A stretch of DNA of 64,000 nucleotides from Flavobacteriales bacterium (GTDB taxonomy: Bacteria; Bacteroidota; Bacteroidia; Flavobacteriales_F; PHOS-HE28): positions 806,001 through 870,000 of the forward strand of contig JADKHI010000001.1 of the NCBI GenBank assembly GCA_016721825.1. Direction: 5' to 3'. How positions within the stretch are numbered: position 1 is the first letter of the stretch; every line of letters begins with the position of its first letter. The position numbers were made by a program, and so were the translations under genes. This document shows, one piece after another, positions 52,223-60,762 of the stretch. The notes beneath the pieces are model-generated. The model had not been told where the DNA came from and made no database searches. It saw only the letters and a program-made list of their open reading frames with translations.

Positions 52223-55186
52223 TCAGCGGTTCACGATAAAGCGGCCCATCTGGCGGGCATCACCTGCGCGAAGCTCCAACAGGTAGGTACCGTTCGCCAA
52301 GGTCTGCACGGGAAGCTGCAAGCGCTGCTCACCCTTGGGCAGGCTCTGGCGGGCCACCACGCTCACCAAGCGACCGTTCACGTCGTACACGCTGGCGGTC
52401 ACCTCGGTGCGCTCACGCAGCACGAAGCTCACGTTGCTCACATCGGTCGCGGGGTTCGGGAAGATCGTGATGCCGCTGAATAGGGGACTGTTGGCGTTGT
52501 TGCCGCCAGCGTTCGGGCCGCCCACGCCCAGCAGGGTTTCCGTCCGGAAGATGCCACGACCGTGCGTGCCTGCGTAGATGACGTAGGGGTTGGTCACGTA
52601 GTCCGGACTGTAGGGGTTGTTCTGCCAGTTCCAACGTTGCTGACGAACGGCGAACACGGGCACCTTGGCCAGGCCGTTATTGTCAATGCTCCAAGTGGAA
52701 CCACCGTTGTCCGTGGAGAAGATGCCGAACTCCGTGCCTACCACCACGATGTCCTCATCCTCTGCATGGATGATGGCATCGTAGACCGGCATGCCGGTCA
52801 GGGTGGAAGGCACGTTCCAGATGTTCGCGAAGGTCGGTGAGCCTGAAAGCGCGTTGCTCGAGCGGCGCACTTTCTGTGATCCTCCGTAACCACCGAAAGT
52901 GGCGACCAGGTCATTACCATCCAGAGGTCCGGGGGCTAGGCCGGTCACAGGTCCTGAACCGCTCAGGATCAGCGTGGGACCGGTCAGCGTGCGATCACCA
53001 CTGGCAATATCGGCGTGCGCGGAATCATATGCGGTTGTGAATCCGGAGATGCGATAGACCTCACCGTTGGTGTTGCCAACGAACAAGTGATTGCCATCAG
53101 CGCTGTACTCCAAGCAGTTCACGTTGCCCACGTTCGTGGCGACCTGCCACCAATCAGCGCTCTTGTTGAAGTTCAGCGCATCGCGCGTGACCCATACACC
53201 ATCGGACCCTGAGAATCCAACTCCGAAGATCGACTGCACGGGATCCCACAAACGCAGGTTCAGCTTCAACGAGTCGCCCGGGAAAAGCGTATCCACACCG
53301 GCCGGGAACCAATCCGATTGCCAGGTCGTGGTCAACGGCACAGCGCTGCAATTGGCGCTGATGTAGTTGAATGGCGTACCCACCACCTCCGCAACGACCA
53401 GCGTATCGGTCAGCTTTGTATTGCGGATGAAGTCCAAGGAATCCTCGCTGTTCTCATCATACGGATCTTCGAAGAGGCGGATGTTCGTGTAGAAGTCGCC
53501 GAGGCCATCGTCCGTATTGCCTGGATCACCGAGGGCCGTGACCCGGCTGCTGTAGAAGTCACCGAAGTTGGTCCCACCGTTGTTCGACCGGTACACAGCG
53601 CCTGCATAGATCGTGGTGAAGAAGATGTTGGGGTCCAGCTGCGACATATCCGAGTCGAAGCCATCACCACCAGTGAGGTCAACCGATTCCTGCAGCGTAT
53701 TGCCTGTTCCGGGGATGTACAAGGAACCATTGTCCTGGGTACCTCCGAGCACCTTGCCTTTCGCGTTGTAGGCCACACTGTAGAACTGAGTGATGTTCAG
53801 GTCGCGGTTGCACGCGATGAAGAACTGACCCGCAGCGTTCGTGCGGTACACGCCACCATCACAGCCAATGTAGCAGGTCTGCGCATCCACGAAGGTGATC
53901 TCGTGCACGTCCGCATGCACACAACTGAAGCAGCCCACGAAATCCTGGGCGATCGCGATCTGCTCTGGAGGACCGGCGATGGTGGTCTTCCACAGTTCCA
54001 CGCCACCCAGCCACACCTCATCGGGGTGTCCAGGACGAACCGCAAGCACGTTGTCGTAGAAGCCTTGTTGGTTATCTCGGAAAATGTCAAGCGCCGGAAC
54101 CCCTGTGGTGCCGAAACCCGGAGGCCAGATACGTGTCCAGTTGTTGCCACGATCAGTGGAGGCCCATACGCCGCTCATCTGACCGCTGGTGCTGGCCGCC
54201 ATGGCGTACATGTAGTCCCCGTTATCAGGAGAGATCGCGAACTCCAAACGACCGATCCCGCTTTGTGGGAATCCAGCACCTGGCGTACCGTCCAGCAGAA
54301 CGAAACTACCACCGCCATCCGTGCTCAGGTAAGCATCCGTACCGATGTTCGCCAGCATCGTCTGTCCGTCGCCGCTGATCTCCAGCGCGCGCACCTTCTG
54401 AGTACCAGGAAGGCCGCTGACCGTGGAGAATGTGTTCGCACTTTCGTCATACAAGCGAAGACCGGCATCGTATGCCACCCACAACTTGTTAGGCTCGGTG
54501 CGATGGTACTCGATCTTATCCACCGTTGTCCAAGGGCCGTTGGTATCCCAGAAACTTCCTGGTTCTGCGTTGGGTACCTGCTCGAACGAACTGCCATTGT
54601 CCATGCTGCGGTACAGGCCATGGCCGATGAAACCACTTCCACCGGTTCCTGATGCGCTCTCGTAGGTGCTACCGGTGGCCACATAAATGTGGCCGTTGCC
54701 CAGGATCGCGATCGAGGAGATGCACAGGTTCTCGTTATCCACACCCTGCCCATTGTCAAAGCTGGTGTAGGATGCCATTTGGTCCCACGTATTCCCACTG
54801 TCCTCCGAACGCCACACGCCACCGCTCACGCCACCGGCCCAAAGTATGTTGGGGTTGTTCCGGTCCACGGCGATGGTGCGGATGCGGCCACCAATGTTGT
54901 CGGGACCCATTTCGATCCAGTTGAGGCCCACCGCCTTGGTGCTGTTGGTCCGCTCGAACGAGGCCACCGCTTTGCGCATGCGGTAAAAATCCGCCGGATC
55001 CACCACGCCGGTGTTCACGTTGCGACGCATCATGCTCAGCCATTCCTGCGCACCCTTGATGCCTTCCGAAGGAGAGGCGGAGGCATGGCGTGGGGTGTAG
55101 GCCAGCTGGCGTTCGCGCAGTTGATGCACGGTGATGCCTGCGGCCAAGGCCATCCCTGTCAATCCGAAGAGTAAGGTACGGTTCAT
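52223..55186 (-). CDS. T9SS-exported VPS10/BNR-like beta-propeller protein
   Basis: A 987-residue secreted protein. A signal peptide is likely in the first 22 residues (LLFGLTGMALAAGITV). The body holds many Asp-box/BNR-type repeats seen in sialidases and VPS10 proteins: GGVWRSEDSGNTWDQM, YLSTDGGGSFVLLDG, GVWASTDRGNNWTRI, GIFSTDNGGSTWSID. The end is a type A T9SS domain (IFPNPATDVSNVSFVL to GRFIVNR). No sialidase catalytic set is evident, so binding rather than catalysis is likely. ATG 55186 matches the -7 element just upstream. Confidence 0.85.
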   Translation of the reverse strand: MNRTLLFGLTGMALAAGITVHQLRERQLAYTPRHASASPSEGIKGAQEWLSMMRRNVNTGVVDPADFYRMRKAVASFERTNSTKAVGLNWIEMGPDNIGGRIRTIAVDRNNPNILWAGGVSGGVWRSEDSGNTWDQMASYTSFDNGQGVDNENLCISSIAILGNGHIYVATGSTYESASGTGGSGFIGHGLYRSMDNGSSFEQVPNAEPGSFWDTNGPWTTVDKIEYHRTEPNKLWVAYDAGLRLYDESANTFSTVSGLPGTQKVRALEISGDGQTMLANIGTDAYLSTDGGGSFVLLDGTPGAGFPQSGIGRLEFAISPDNGDYMYAMAASTSGQMSGVWASTDRGNNWTRIWPPGFGTTGVPALDIFRDNQQGFYDNVLAVRPGHPDEVWLGGVELWKTTIAGPPEQIAIAQDFVGCFSCVHADVHEITFVDAQTCYIGCDGGVYRTNAAGQFFIACNRDLNITQFYSVAYNAKGKVLGGTQDNGSLYIPGTGNTLQESVDLTGGDGFDSDMSQLDPNIFFTTIYAGAVYRSNNGGTNFGDFYSSRVTALGDPGNTDDGLGDFYTNIRLFEDPYDENSEDSLDFIRNTKLTDTLVVAEVVGTPFNYISANCSAVPLTTTWQSDWFPAGVDTLFPGDSLKLNLRLWDPVQSIFGVGFSGSDGVWVTRDALNFNKSADWWQVATNVGNVNCLEYSADGNHLFVGNTNGEVYRISGFTTAYDSAHADIASGDRTLTGPTLILSGSGPVTGLAPGPLDGNDLVATFGGYGGSQKVRRSSNALSGSPTFANIWNVPSTLTGMPVYDAIIHAEDEDIVVVGTEFGIFSTDNGGSTWSIDNNGLAKVPVFAVRQQRWNWQNNPYSPDYVTNPYVIYAGTHGRGIFRTETLLGVGGPNAGGNNANSPLFSGITIFPNPATDVSNVSFVLRERTEVTASVYDVNGRLVSVVARQSLPKGEQRLQLPVQTLANGTYLLELRAGDARQMGRFIVNR

Positions 55187-55216
55187 CGCGGAGTGTGGTC
55201 GTTTCTCGAAGGTTGA

Positions 55217-55224
55217 CAAATATA
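55217..55224 (-). promoter_or_regulatory. -7 element of the T9SS beta-propeller gene
   Basis: On the minus strand TATATTTG, an exact TAnnTTTG, 30 bases before the ATG. No obvious -33 partner. It gives this gene a transcription start separate from lipA upstream. Confidence 0.55.
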
Positions 55225-55308
55225 GGCGCCGAAGGTTCGCCACCGATGTAGCTCTTGTCACCGACAAGGCTAATGTATACGGGTCCAGAAGACCTGCAAG
55301 GGGTCCAT

Positions 55309-56184
55309 TCAAAGCACGTGCTTCTCCGCGTGATAGCTGGAGCGTACCAAAGGACCGCTCTCCACATGGCGGAACCCACGCTTTTTACCTTCCTCCCGGA
55401 AGAAGGTGAAGCGGTCGGGGTGAATGAACTCGGCAACGGGCAGGTGCGCCTTGGTCGGTTGGAGATACTGCCCCAAGGTAATGATGTCGCATTCCACGCT
55501 CCGCAGGTCGTCCATGGTCTCCAGCACTTCCTGAACGGTCTCACCCAGGCCCAGCATGATCCCGCTCTTGGTACGAAGACCCGCGCGTTTCGCGCGCATC
55601 AGCACTTCCAGACTACGATCATAACGGGCCTGCACACGCACCTTGCGCGTGAGTCGACGAACGGTCTCCAAGTTGTGGGAAAGCACGTCCGGACGGGCCT
55701 CCAGCATCACGTTCAGATTCTCCCAGACCCCTTGGAAGTCAGGGATCAGGGTCTCCAATTTGGTCTGCGGGCTGCGACGACGAACAGCACGGATGGTCTT
55801 CGCCCAAATATCCGAGCCGCCATCCTTCAGATCATCGCGGTCCACCGAAGTGATCACGCAATGCTTCACCCCCATGAGCTCTACGCTGCGGGCCACGCGG
55901 GCGGGCTCGAAGGGGTCGGCCTCTTCGGGACGGCCAGTGGCCACCGAACAGAACCCACAGGACCGCGTGCAGATGTTGCCCAGGATCATGAACGTGGCCG
56001 TACCAGCGCCCCAACACTCCCCCATGTTGGGGCAATTGCCGCTTTGACAGATCGTATGCAGCTTGTGTTCGCTGACGATCTCACGGACCTTGCGGTAGCT
56101 CTCGCCGGTCGGCAACTTCACGCGGAGCCAATCGGGACGACGGGTGGGCCGTTCAGCGGCGACCACCGGTTCTTGTTCCTTCAT
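55309..56184 (-). CDS. lipA: Lipoyl synthase
   Basis: A 291-residue radical SAM enzyme that inserts two sulfurs into octanoyl groups on E2 and GcvH proteins. Both iron-sulfur clusters are visible: the auxiliary cluster CQSGNCPNMGEC and the radical SAM motif CTRSCGFC. RSSYHAEKHV at the end carries the conserved serine ligand (RSSYH). Its ATG overlaps the stop of the upstream envelope protein gene by four bases, so both are translated from one mRNA. Confidence 0.96.
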   Translation of the reverse strand: MKEQEPVVAAERPTRRPDWLRVKLPTGESYRKVREIVSEHKLHTICQSGNCPNMGECWGAGTATFMILGNICTRSCGFCSVATGRPEEADPFEPARVARSVELMGVKHCVITSVDRDDLKDGGSDIWAKTIRAVRRRSPQTKLETLIPDFQGVWENLNVMLEARPDVLSHNLETVRRLTRKVRVQARYDRSLEVLMRAKRAGLRTKSGIMLGLGETVQEVLETMDDLRSVECDIITLGQYLQPTKAHLPVAEFIHPDRFTFFREEGKKRGFRHVESGPLVRSSYHAEKHVL

Positions 56185-56939
56185 CGTATGGTCTTCTTGC
56201 CGAACTGGAGCGAAACGTAGAACTCCAGGAAGAACTGCTTGTTCTCCACGCCGTCCACTTCCGCCATGATGGGCACTTTCTTCCCGAACGCATCGAAGGT
56301 GGCACCCGCCTCAATGCCTTTGATGCCCGTGCCTGTGGTGGCATACTCGAAGTTGAAGGCGAAGCGCCCGAACGCTCCAGGGTAGAGCTTCATCTCACCC
56401 ACCCCGGTGAACCAGGAAGCGCGGCCGTAAATGTTATTCACTGAATGAACGACCGGATCGTACCGCTCCACCACGATCGTTTCGTACGGAATGCCTGGCT
56501 TGCCGATCTGGAGGTACACCGGTTTCAATAGTCCAAGGGACGGCCCAAAGCCCCAGACCACGCTCACCTCCACCCCACTGCTGCGGATCTTCTCGGTGAT
56601 CATGGACTTGCGACCGAACATGGGCCGCACGACGAGCATGGAGTTGCTCTTGCCGTAGAAGTAGCCCCGAGAGTCCTCGTAGTATGGGTTGAAGCTTTTC
56701 ACTTCCTTGGGGTGCTTCATGCCAACGACCTCGGCCCCGATGATCCGCCTGTTGCGTGCTGTGGTGTACTTGCCACTGTATAAGAACACACCCCATCCAT
56801 CGCCATGCGCGGTGAAGCCTCCGTACAGTTCGCTGTGGTAGAGGGTACGCGTAGGGTCGTCGTAAATGCTCACCTGCTGCGCCAAGGCAGCAGGCGCCAG
56901 CGAGCCCGCTAGCAGAAGAATGTGGATCAGGCGCCACAT
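56181..56939 (-). CDS. Exported conserved hypothetical protein
   Basis: A 252-residue protein with a signal peptide (LIHILLLAGSLAPAALAQ). The mature part is beta-rich with strands such as ELYGGFTAHGDGWGVFLYSG, VEVSVVWGFGPSLGLLKPVY and QFFLEFYVSLQFGKKTIR, consistent with a small outer-membrane barrel or porin-like fold. Similar proteins next to lipA are familiar to me from Bacteroidota, but I know no function. ATG 56939 sits nine bases after a -7 element. Confidence 0.78.
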   Translation of the reverse strand: MWRLIHILLLAGSLAPAALAQQVSIYDDPTRTLYHSELYGGFTAHGDGWGVFLYSGKYTTARNRRIIGAEVVGMKHPKEVKSFNPYYEDSRGYFYGKSNSMLVVRPMFGRKSMITEKIRSSGVEVSVVWGFGPSLGLLKPVYLQIGKPGIPYETIVVERYDPVVHSVNNIYGRASWFTGVGEMKLYPGAFGRFAFNFEYATTGTGIKGIEAGATFDAFGKKVPIMAEVDGVENKQFFLEFYVSLQFGKKTIR

Positions 56940-56948
56940 GGGTGGACA

Positions 56949-56956
56949 CAAAGCTA
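56949..56956 (-). promoter_or_regulatory. -7 element of the lipA operon
   Basis: On the minus strand TAGCTTTG, an exact TAnnTTTG, nine bases before the ATG at 56939; the transcript would have almost no leader. It shares a 51-base gap with the divergent osmC promoter. Confidence 0.5.
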
Positions 56957-56970
56957 CGACCACACAACGC

Positions 56971-56978
56971 TACCTTCG
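56971..56978 (+). promoter_or_regulatory. Possible -7 element of osmC
   Basis: TACCTTCG, one mismatch from TAnnTTTG, 12 bases before the osmC ATG. Confidence 0.35.
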
Positions 56979-56990
56979 TCCACATCGTTC

Positions 56991-57398
56991 ATGGACACAG
57001 CACGGGTCATCTATCTAGGCGGGCTTCGCAACGAGGCCGAACACTTGAGGAGCGGAGAGGTCATCATCACCGATGCCCCGCCGGACAACAAAGGAAGGGG
57101 TGAAGCCTTCTCCCCTACGGACCTGCTGAGCACCTCCCTGGCCTGCTGCATGATGACCCTGATGGGCATCGCCGCACAGGAGAAGAACATCCCGCTCACC
57201 GGGCTGAACGCGCGGGTCGTGAAACACATGGCTTCAGGACCACGCAGGGTTTCGAAGATCGAAGTGCACCTTGAAATGGACGGTGCCGCACTTTCGGAAA
57301 AGCAGCGGAGCATCTTGGAGCACACGGCGCGCACCTGTCCGGTGGCCCTGAGCCTTCGGGAAGATCTGCAACAAGACCTGACGTTCACGTACCGCTAG
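56991..57398 (+). CDS. OsmC family protein
   Basis: A 135-residue OsmC/Ohr-fold protein. Landmarks are FSPTDLLSTSLACCMMTLMG, in which a cysteine pair occupies the usual redox helix, and a second conserved cysteine in HTARTCPVALSL. OsmC proteins reduce organic hydroperoxides as dimers. The short length and the double cysteine (ACCMM) are typical of the general OsmC rather than Ohr group. The ATG at 56991 follows a short gap with facing promoters. Confidence 0.88.
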   Translation: MDTARVIYLGGLRNEAEHLRSGEVIITDAPPDNKGRGEAFSPTDLLSTSLACCMMTLMGIAAQEKNIPLTGLNARVVKHMASGPRRVSKIEVHLEMDGAALSEKQRSILEHTARTCPVALSLREDLQQDLTFTYR

Positions 57399-57412
57399 GC
57401 CATGACGCAGGA

Positions 57413-57436
57413 AAGCCCGGTCCTTGGACCGGGCTT
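57413..57436. terminator. Bidirectional terminator hairpin
   Basis: AAGCCCGGTCC (57413-57423), TT and GGACCGGGCTT (57426-57436), between the convergent osmC gene and a small lipoprotein gene. Confidence 0.75.
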
Positions 57437-57455
57437 GATAACCTTGAATGGAGGT

Positions 57456-57584
57456 TCAACCGCGGTGCTCCACTGGCACCTTGTTCACCTTTCCGTAGGC
57501 CGGGCACGAATGCCCTTTGCTACAGGAGGTCAACAGGGTGGCCACAAGGATCACCAACGTAAGTACGATGTTCAGCTTCTTCAT
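57456..57584 (-). CDS. Very small lipoprotein (42 residues)
   Basis: A 42-residue protein, MKKLNIVLTLVILVATLLTS followed by CSKGHSCPAYGK and a short basic-acidic tail. The first half is a lipoprotein signal with lipobox LTSC, leaving a mature peptide of about 22 residues with a second cysteine and a CPAYG motif. A -7 element lies 50 bases upstream and a hairpin downstream, which supports a real transcription unit. The function is unknown; I have the impression that similar CPAYG micro-lipoproteins occur in other Bacteroidota. Confidence 0.75.
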   Translation of the reverse strand: MKKLNIVLTLVILVATLLTSCSKGHSCPAYGKVNKVPVEHRG

Positions 57585-57634
57585 CGTTCGTTCGTTTACT
57601 CCCCTGAGAGAAGGGTCGTTCGCTCTAGTTCGGT

Positions 57635-57642
57635 CAAAATTA
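57635..57642 (-). promoter_or_regulatory. -7 element of the micro-lipoprotein gene
   Basis: On the minus strand TAATTTTG, an exact TAnnTTTG; a TTTG (57669-57666) stands upstream with a 23-base spacer. Confidence 0.5.
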
Positions 57643-57704
57643 ACCGTGGATACGTTCGTGCCCTTCAAAATGTTTCAACATCCGGATCGTCGATCTTTCG
57701 AGCC

Positions 57705-58409
57705 ATGAAGGAGGACACTCAGTCTGACAACGCACCCAGCACCCCGGATATTGGCGATGGCTGGTCCCAGCGCCTTAGGGGGGCCTTGCACACACCCACG
57801 TTCAAGGACCTCAAGGCGTTCCTGGTCGGCGAGCGCCAGCGGCACACCGTCCATCCCAAAGGCCGCGACATTTTCCGGGCTTTTCAGTTGACACCGTTCG
57901 ACCAGGTGAAGGTGGTGATCCTGGGGCAGGACCCCTATCATGGCCCAGGACAGGCCCACGGGTTGTGCTTTTCCGTTCCGGTCGGTGTTCCAGCGCCTCC
58001 TTCGCTCCAGAACATTTTCGCCGAACTGCATCGTGACCTGGGTATTCCGAGGCCGGCACATGGCGACCTAAGCTCCTGGGCCTCGCAAGGCGTGCTTTTG
58101 CTCAATGCAACGCTGACCGTGCGTGCGGAGCAGGCAGGCTCGCACCAAGGGCGCGGTTGGGAACCCTTCACCGACGCGGCCATCCGGGCACTCTCCGAGG
58201 AGCGCAGCGGCATTGTGTTCCTGCTCTGGGGCCGCTACGCCCAGCAGAAGGCCCAGGTGATCGATCAGGACAAGCACTACCTGCTCACCGCGCCGCACCC
58301 CTCACCGCTTTCGGCCCACCGTGGTTTCATAGGCTGTGGTCATTTCCGCACGGCGAACGAGTTTCTGGTCGCCCAAGGCCTCATCCCGATCGATTGGTCC
58401 CTGCCCTGA
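57705..58409 (+). CDS. ung: Uracil-DNA glycosylase
   Basis: A 234-residue family 1 UDG that removes uracil from DNA. The water-activating loop is GQDPYHG with the catalytic aspartate, and the minor-groove intercalation loop is HPSPLSAHRGF; LLWGRYAQQK is also typical. ATG 57705 gives a normal length; an open frame extends far upstream through the micro-lipoprotein region and is not meaningful. Its stop overlaps the next start (TGATG). Confidence 0.95.
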   Translation: MKEDTQSDNAPSTPDIGDGWSQRLRGALHTPTFKDLKAFLVGERQRHTVHPKGRDIFRAFQLTPFDQVKVVILGQDPYHGPGQAHGLCFSVPVGVPAPPSLQNIFAELHRDLGIPRPAHGDLSSWASQGVLLLNATLTVRAEQAGSHQGRGWEPFTDAAIRALSEERSGIVFLLWGRYAQQKAQVIDQDKHYLLTAPHPSPLSAHRGFIGCGHFRTANEFLVAQGLIPIDWSLP

Positions 58410-60109
58410 TGCGTCGACCCCTGCTCTTCTTCGCATTGCTCTTACCGGCCTATCTGGTCGCCCAAGGGCATGTGCTAACGCTTGAGCCGGATACTGTTCC
58501 ACCCCGCTGGGCACGAGGCCCCTTCAAGGTGGGCAGTGCGTTGGAAGCCACCACCAAGGCCAGCGAGCTACGGGAGGCGCTGGTGAGCTCCGGTCTGCTG
58601 GAAGCTTCGGTGGACAGTTGCACAACACATGGGGACAGTACGTCATGCCGGTTGCACGTTGGCCCGATCTACGCTTGGGCCCGGCTTTCACCCGGTGCTA
58701 CGGAGCGCGAGATCACCACAGCAGCCGGTTTCCGGGAACGGCTCTACAGCGACCGCCCGATCCAACCCCGACAACTGGCCCGCCTGTTCGAGGACCTGCT
58801 GGATGAATGTGAAGAGCACGGCTATCCCTTCGCCAGCGTTGGACTGGACAGTATCGAGCCCACCGGGAACGGGTTGAAGGCAAGCCTTCGGTTGGAGCGG
58901 GGCAGAATGGTGCGGATCGACAGTCTGGTCGTAAAGGGGACCGCGCAGATCGGCCAGCGCTACTTGCGCTCTCACCTTGGTATCCGGCCTGGCGATCTGT
59001 ACAATGAAACGCTTATCGCAGGTGTTGATCGCCGGATCCGGGAGCTGCCGTTCGTGACCATGCGCCAGCCCACCTATGTGCTGTTCACACCCGAGCAGAC
59101 CAAGGTCTACCTCTTCATCGACACGAAGAAAGCCAGCAGCATCAACGGGATCCTAGGCGTGCAACCTGACCCCGCAACCGGCAAGGTGAACCTGACGGGT
59201 GACCTGGACCTGCGACTGCGCAATGCTCTGCGCCGGGGTGAGGCCATCGACCTGAACTGGCGAAGCCTCACCGACAAGACCCAGGACCTGAAGGTGCGGC
59301 TGAACCTCCCTTTCCTGTTCAATACCCCGTTCGGTACTGACCTCAGCCTGAAGCTCTTCAAACGTGACACCACCTTCCTGGAACTCAACGCCAGAGGGGC
59401 CTTGGAATACCTGCTGACACGGGGCGACAAGGTGAGCGGCTTCGTGAACAGCAAGAGCTCGAAACGCTTGGGGCGCACCACCCTGCCCACACCCGGACTT
59501 GCCGACATCGCCATCCTTTCCTACGGCCTCGGGTTCCAGCGGGAACGATTCGACTACCGGTTCAACCCCCGGCAGGGCATTTCGCTCTTCTTCGAGGGTT
59601 CGGCCGGCACCAAGCGCACCACCACGGCGGTCTTCGGAAGTGCCGAGCCCGCTCCGGAGGTACGCAGCGTGCAGTATGAATTGGATGCCCGGTTGGTCTG
59701 GCACATCCCCGTCGGTCGCAAGGGCACCATTCGCTGGGCCGGGCAGGGTGGTTGGATGGTGAACCCGCAGCTGTATCAGAATGAGCTCTACCGTATCGGG
59801 GGCCTGAAGACATTGCGCGGCGCGGACGAAGCTTCCATCTATTGCTCATCCTATGCCATCGGCACGGTGGAATACCGCTTCCTGTTCGAGCAGAACTCGA
59901 ATTTCATCCTGTTCGTGGATCAGGGCTGGTGGGAGGACCGGAGCCAGGAAAAGCTGGTCACCGACGACCCCTTGGGCTTCGGTGCGGGAACCAGTTTCGA
60001 GACCAAAGCCGGGATCTTCAGCCTAACCTATGCGCTCGGTCAGCAGTATAACAACCCCATCGAGTTCCGGGGTGGGAAGGTCCACTTCGGGTTCACGAGC
60101 TTGTTCTGA
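58409..60109 (+). CDS. Omp85-superfamily outer membrane protein (TamA/BamA-like)
   Basis: A 566-residue outer-membrane protein with a signal peptide (RRPLLFFALLLPAYLVAQ). Residues of about 40-255 look like POTRA-type domains (LARLFEDLLDECEEHGYPFA, MVRIDSLVVKGTAQIGQRYL, GIRPGDLYNETLI). The C-terminal 300 residues form the surface-antigen barrel, with YRIGGLKTLRGADE as the RGF/L6-loop equivalent and a terminal phenylalanine (FGFTSLF), the usual barrel-assembly signal. It is shorter than BamA (about 800 residues). Its partner proteins are unknown. Confidence 0.85.
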   Translation: MRRPLLFFALLLPAYLVAQGHVLTLEPDTVPPRWARGPFKVGSALEATTKASELREALVSSGLLEASVDSCTTHGDSTSCRLHVGPIYAWARLSPGATEREITTAAGFRERLYSDRPIQPRQLARLFEDLLDECEEHGYPFASVGLDSIEPTGNGLKASLRLERGRMVRIDSLVVKGTAQIGQRYLRSHLGIRPGDLYNETLIAGVDRRIRELPFVTMRQPTYVLFTPEQTKVYLFIDTKKASSINGILGVQPDPATGKVNLTGDLDLRLRNALRRGEAIDLNWRSLTDKTQDLKVRLNLPFLFNTPFGTDLSLKLFKRDTTFLELNARGALEYLLTRGDKVSGFVNSKSSKRLGRTTLPTPGLADIAILSYGLGFQRERFDYRFNPRQGISLFFEGSAGTKRTTTAVFGSAEPAPEVRSVQYELDARLVWHIPVGRKGTIRWAGQGGWMVNPQLYQNELYRIGGLKTLRGADEASIYCSSYAIGTVEYRFLFEQNSNFILFVDQGWWEDRSQEKLVTDDPLGFGAGTSFETKAGIFSLTYALGQQYNNPIEFRGGKVHFGFTSLF

Positions 60110-60114
60110 CCTAC

Positions 60115-60744
60115 ATGCGCTTTCTTTTGCTATTCCATATTCTGGGGGCGGCCTTCGCGGGCCATGCATCCGCTGTGGACTCCAGTGCCACGCCCGCCAG
60201 CGGGAAGCAGTTGCTGGCCGAATTCCTGTTGGAGTACATGGAAGTGCGCTATCCTGGCGTGGACCTGAAGCGTGAGATCCTCTACGTAAGCGTGCACAGC
60301 CAACGCCTCTACCACATCCATGACCAGCAGCTGATCCGCGAGTACGTGATCTCCACTTCAGCGAAAGGCCTAGGGGAAGTGAAGGACAGCGAGCGGACAC
60401 CGACCGGACTTCACCAAGTGCAGGAGCGCATCGGTGAAGGACTTCCCGCGTTCATCATTCTGGAAGAACGCAAGTTCACGGGTGAGCAGGCAGTGCCATG
60501 CAGCGAGCGATCAACGGACCGTATCACCGCGCGCATCCTCTGGCTCAGCGGCCTTGAGGACGGCGCGAACAGGGGCGGAAAAGTGGACAGCCACGAACGC
60601 CACATCTACATCCATGGCACCGCGGATGAATGCTCCTTGGGCAGGCCCAGCAGCCACGGGTGCATCCGGATGAACAACAGTGACGTGATCGAGCTGTTCG
60701 ACAAGGTGCCAACAGGAACCTTGGTGGTGATCTACGATAATTGA
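60115..60744 (+). CDS. L,D-transpeptidase (YkuD family)
   Basis: A 209-residue exported protein with an N-terminal signal (LLLFHILGAAFAGHASA). The catalytic YkuD domain carries IHGTADE and SHGCIRM, with the cysteine nucleophile and its histidine partner. It probably crosslinks peptidoglycan or attaches proteins to it, or has a related carboxypeptidase role. It follows the Omp85 gene by five bases. Confidence 0.92.
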   Translation: MRFLLLFHILGAAFAGHASAVDSSATPASGKQLLAEFLLEYMEVRYPGVDLKREILYVSVHSQRLYHIHDQQLIREYVISTSAKGLGEVKDSERTPTGLHQVQERIGEGLPAFIILEERKFTGEQAVPCSERSTDRITARILWLSGLEDGANRGGKVDSHERHIYIHGTADECSLGRPSSHGCIRMNNSDVIELFDKVPTGTLVVIYDN

Positions 60745-60750
60745 TGGGCG

Positions 60751-60758
60751 TACCTTCG
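60751..60758 (+). promoter_or_regulatory. Possible -7 element of rmuC
   Basis: TACCTTCG, one mismatch from TAnnTTTG, ending four bases before the rmuC ATG. Confidence 0.3.
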
Positions 60759-60762
60759 CACC

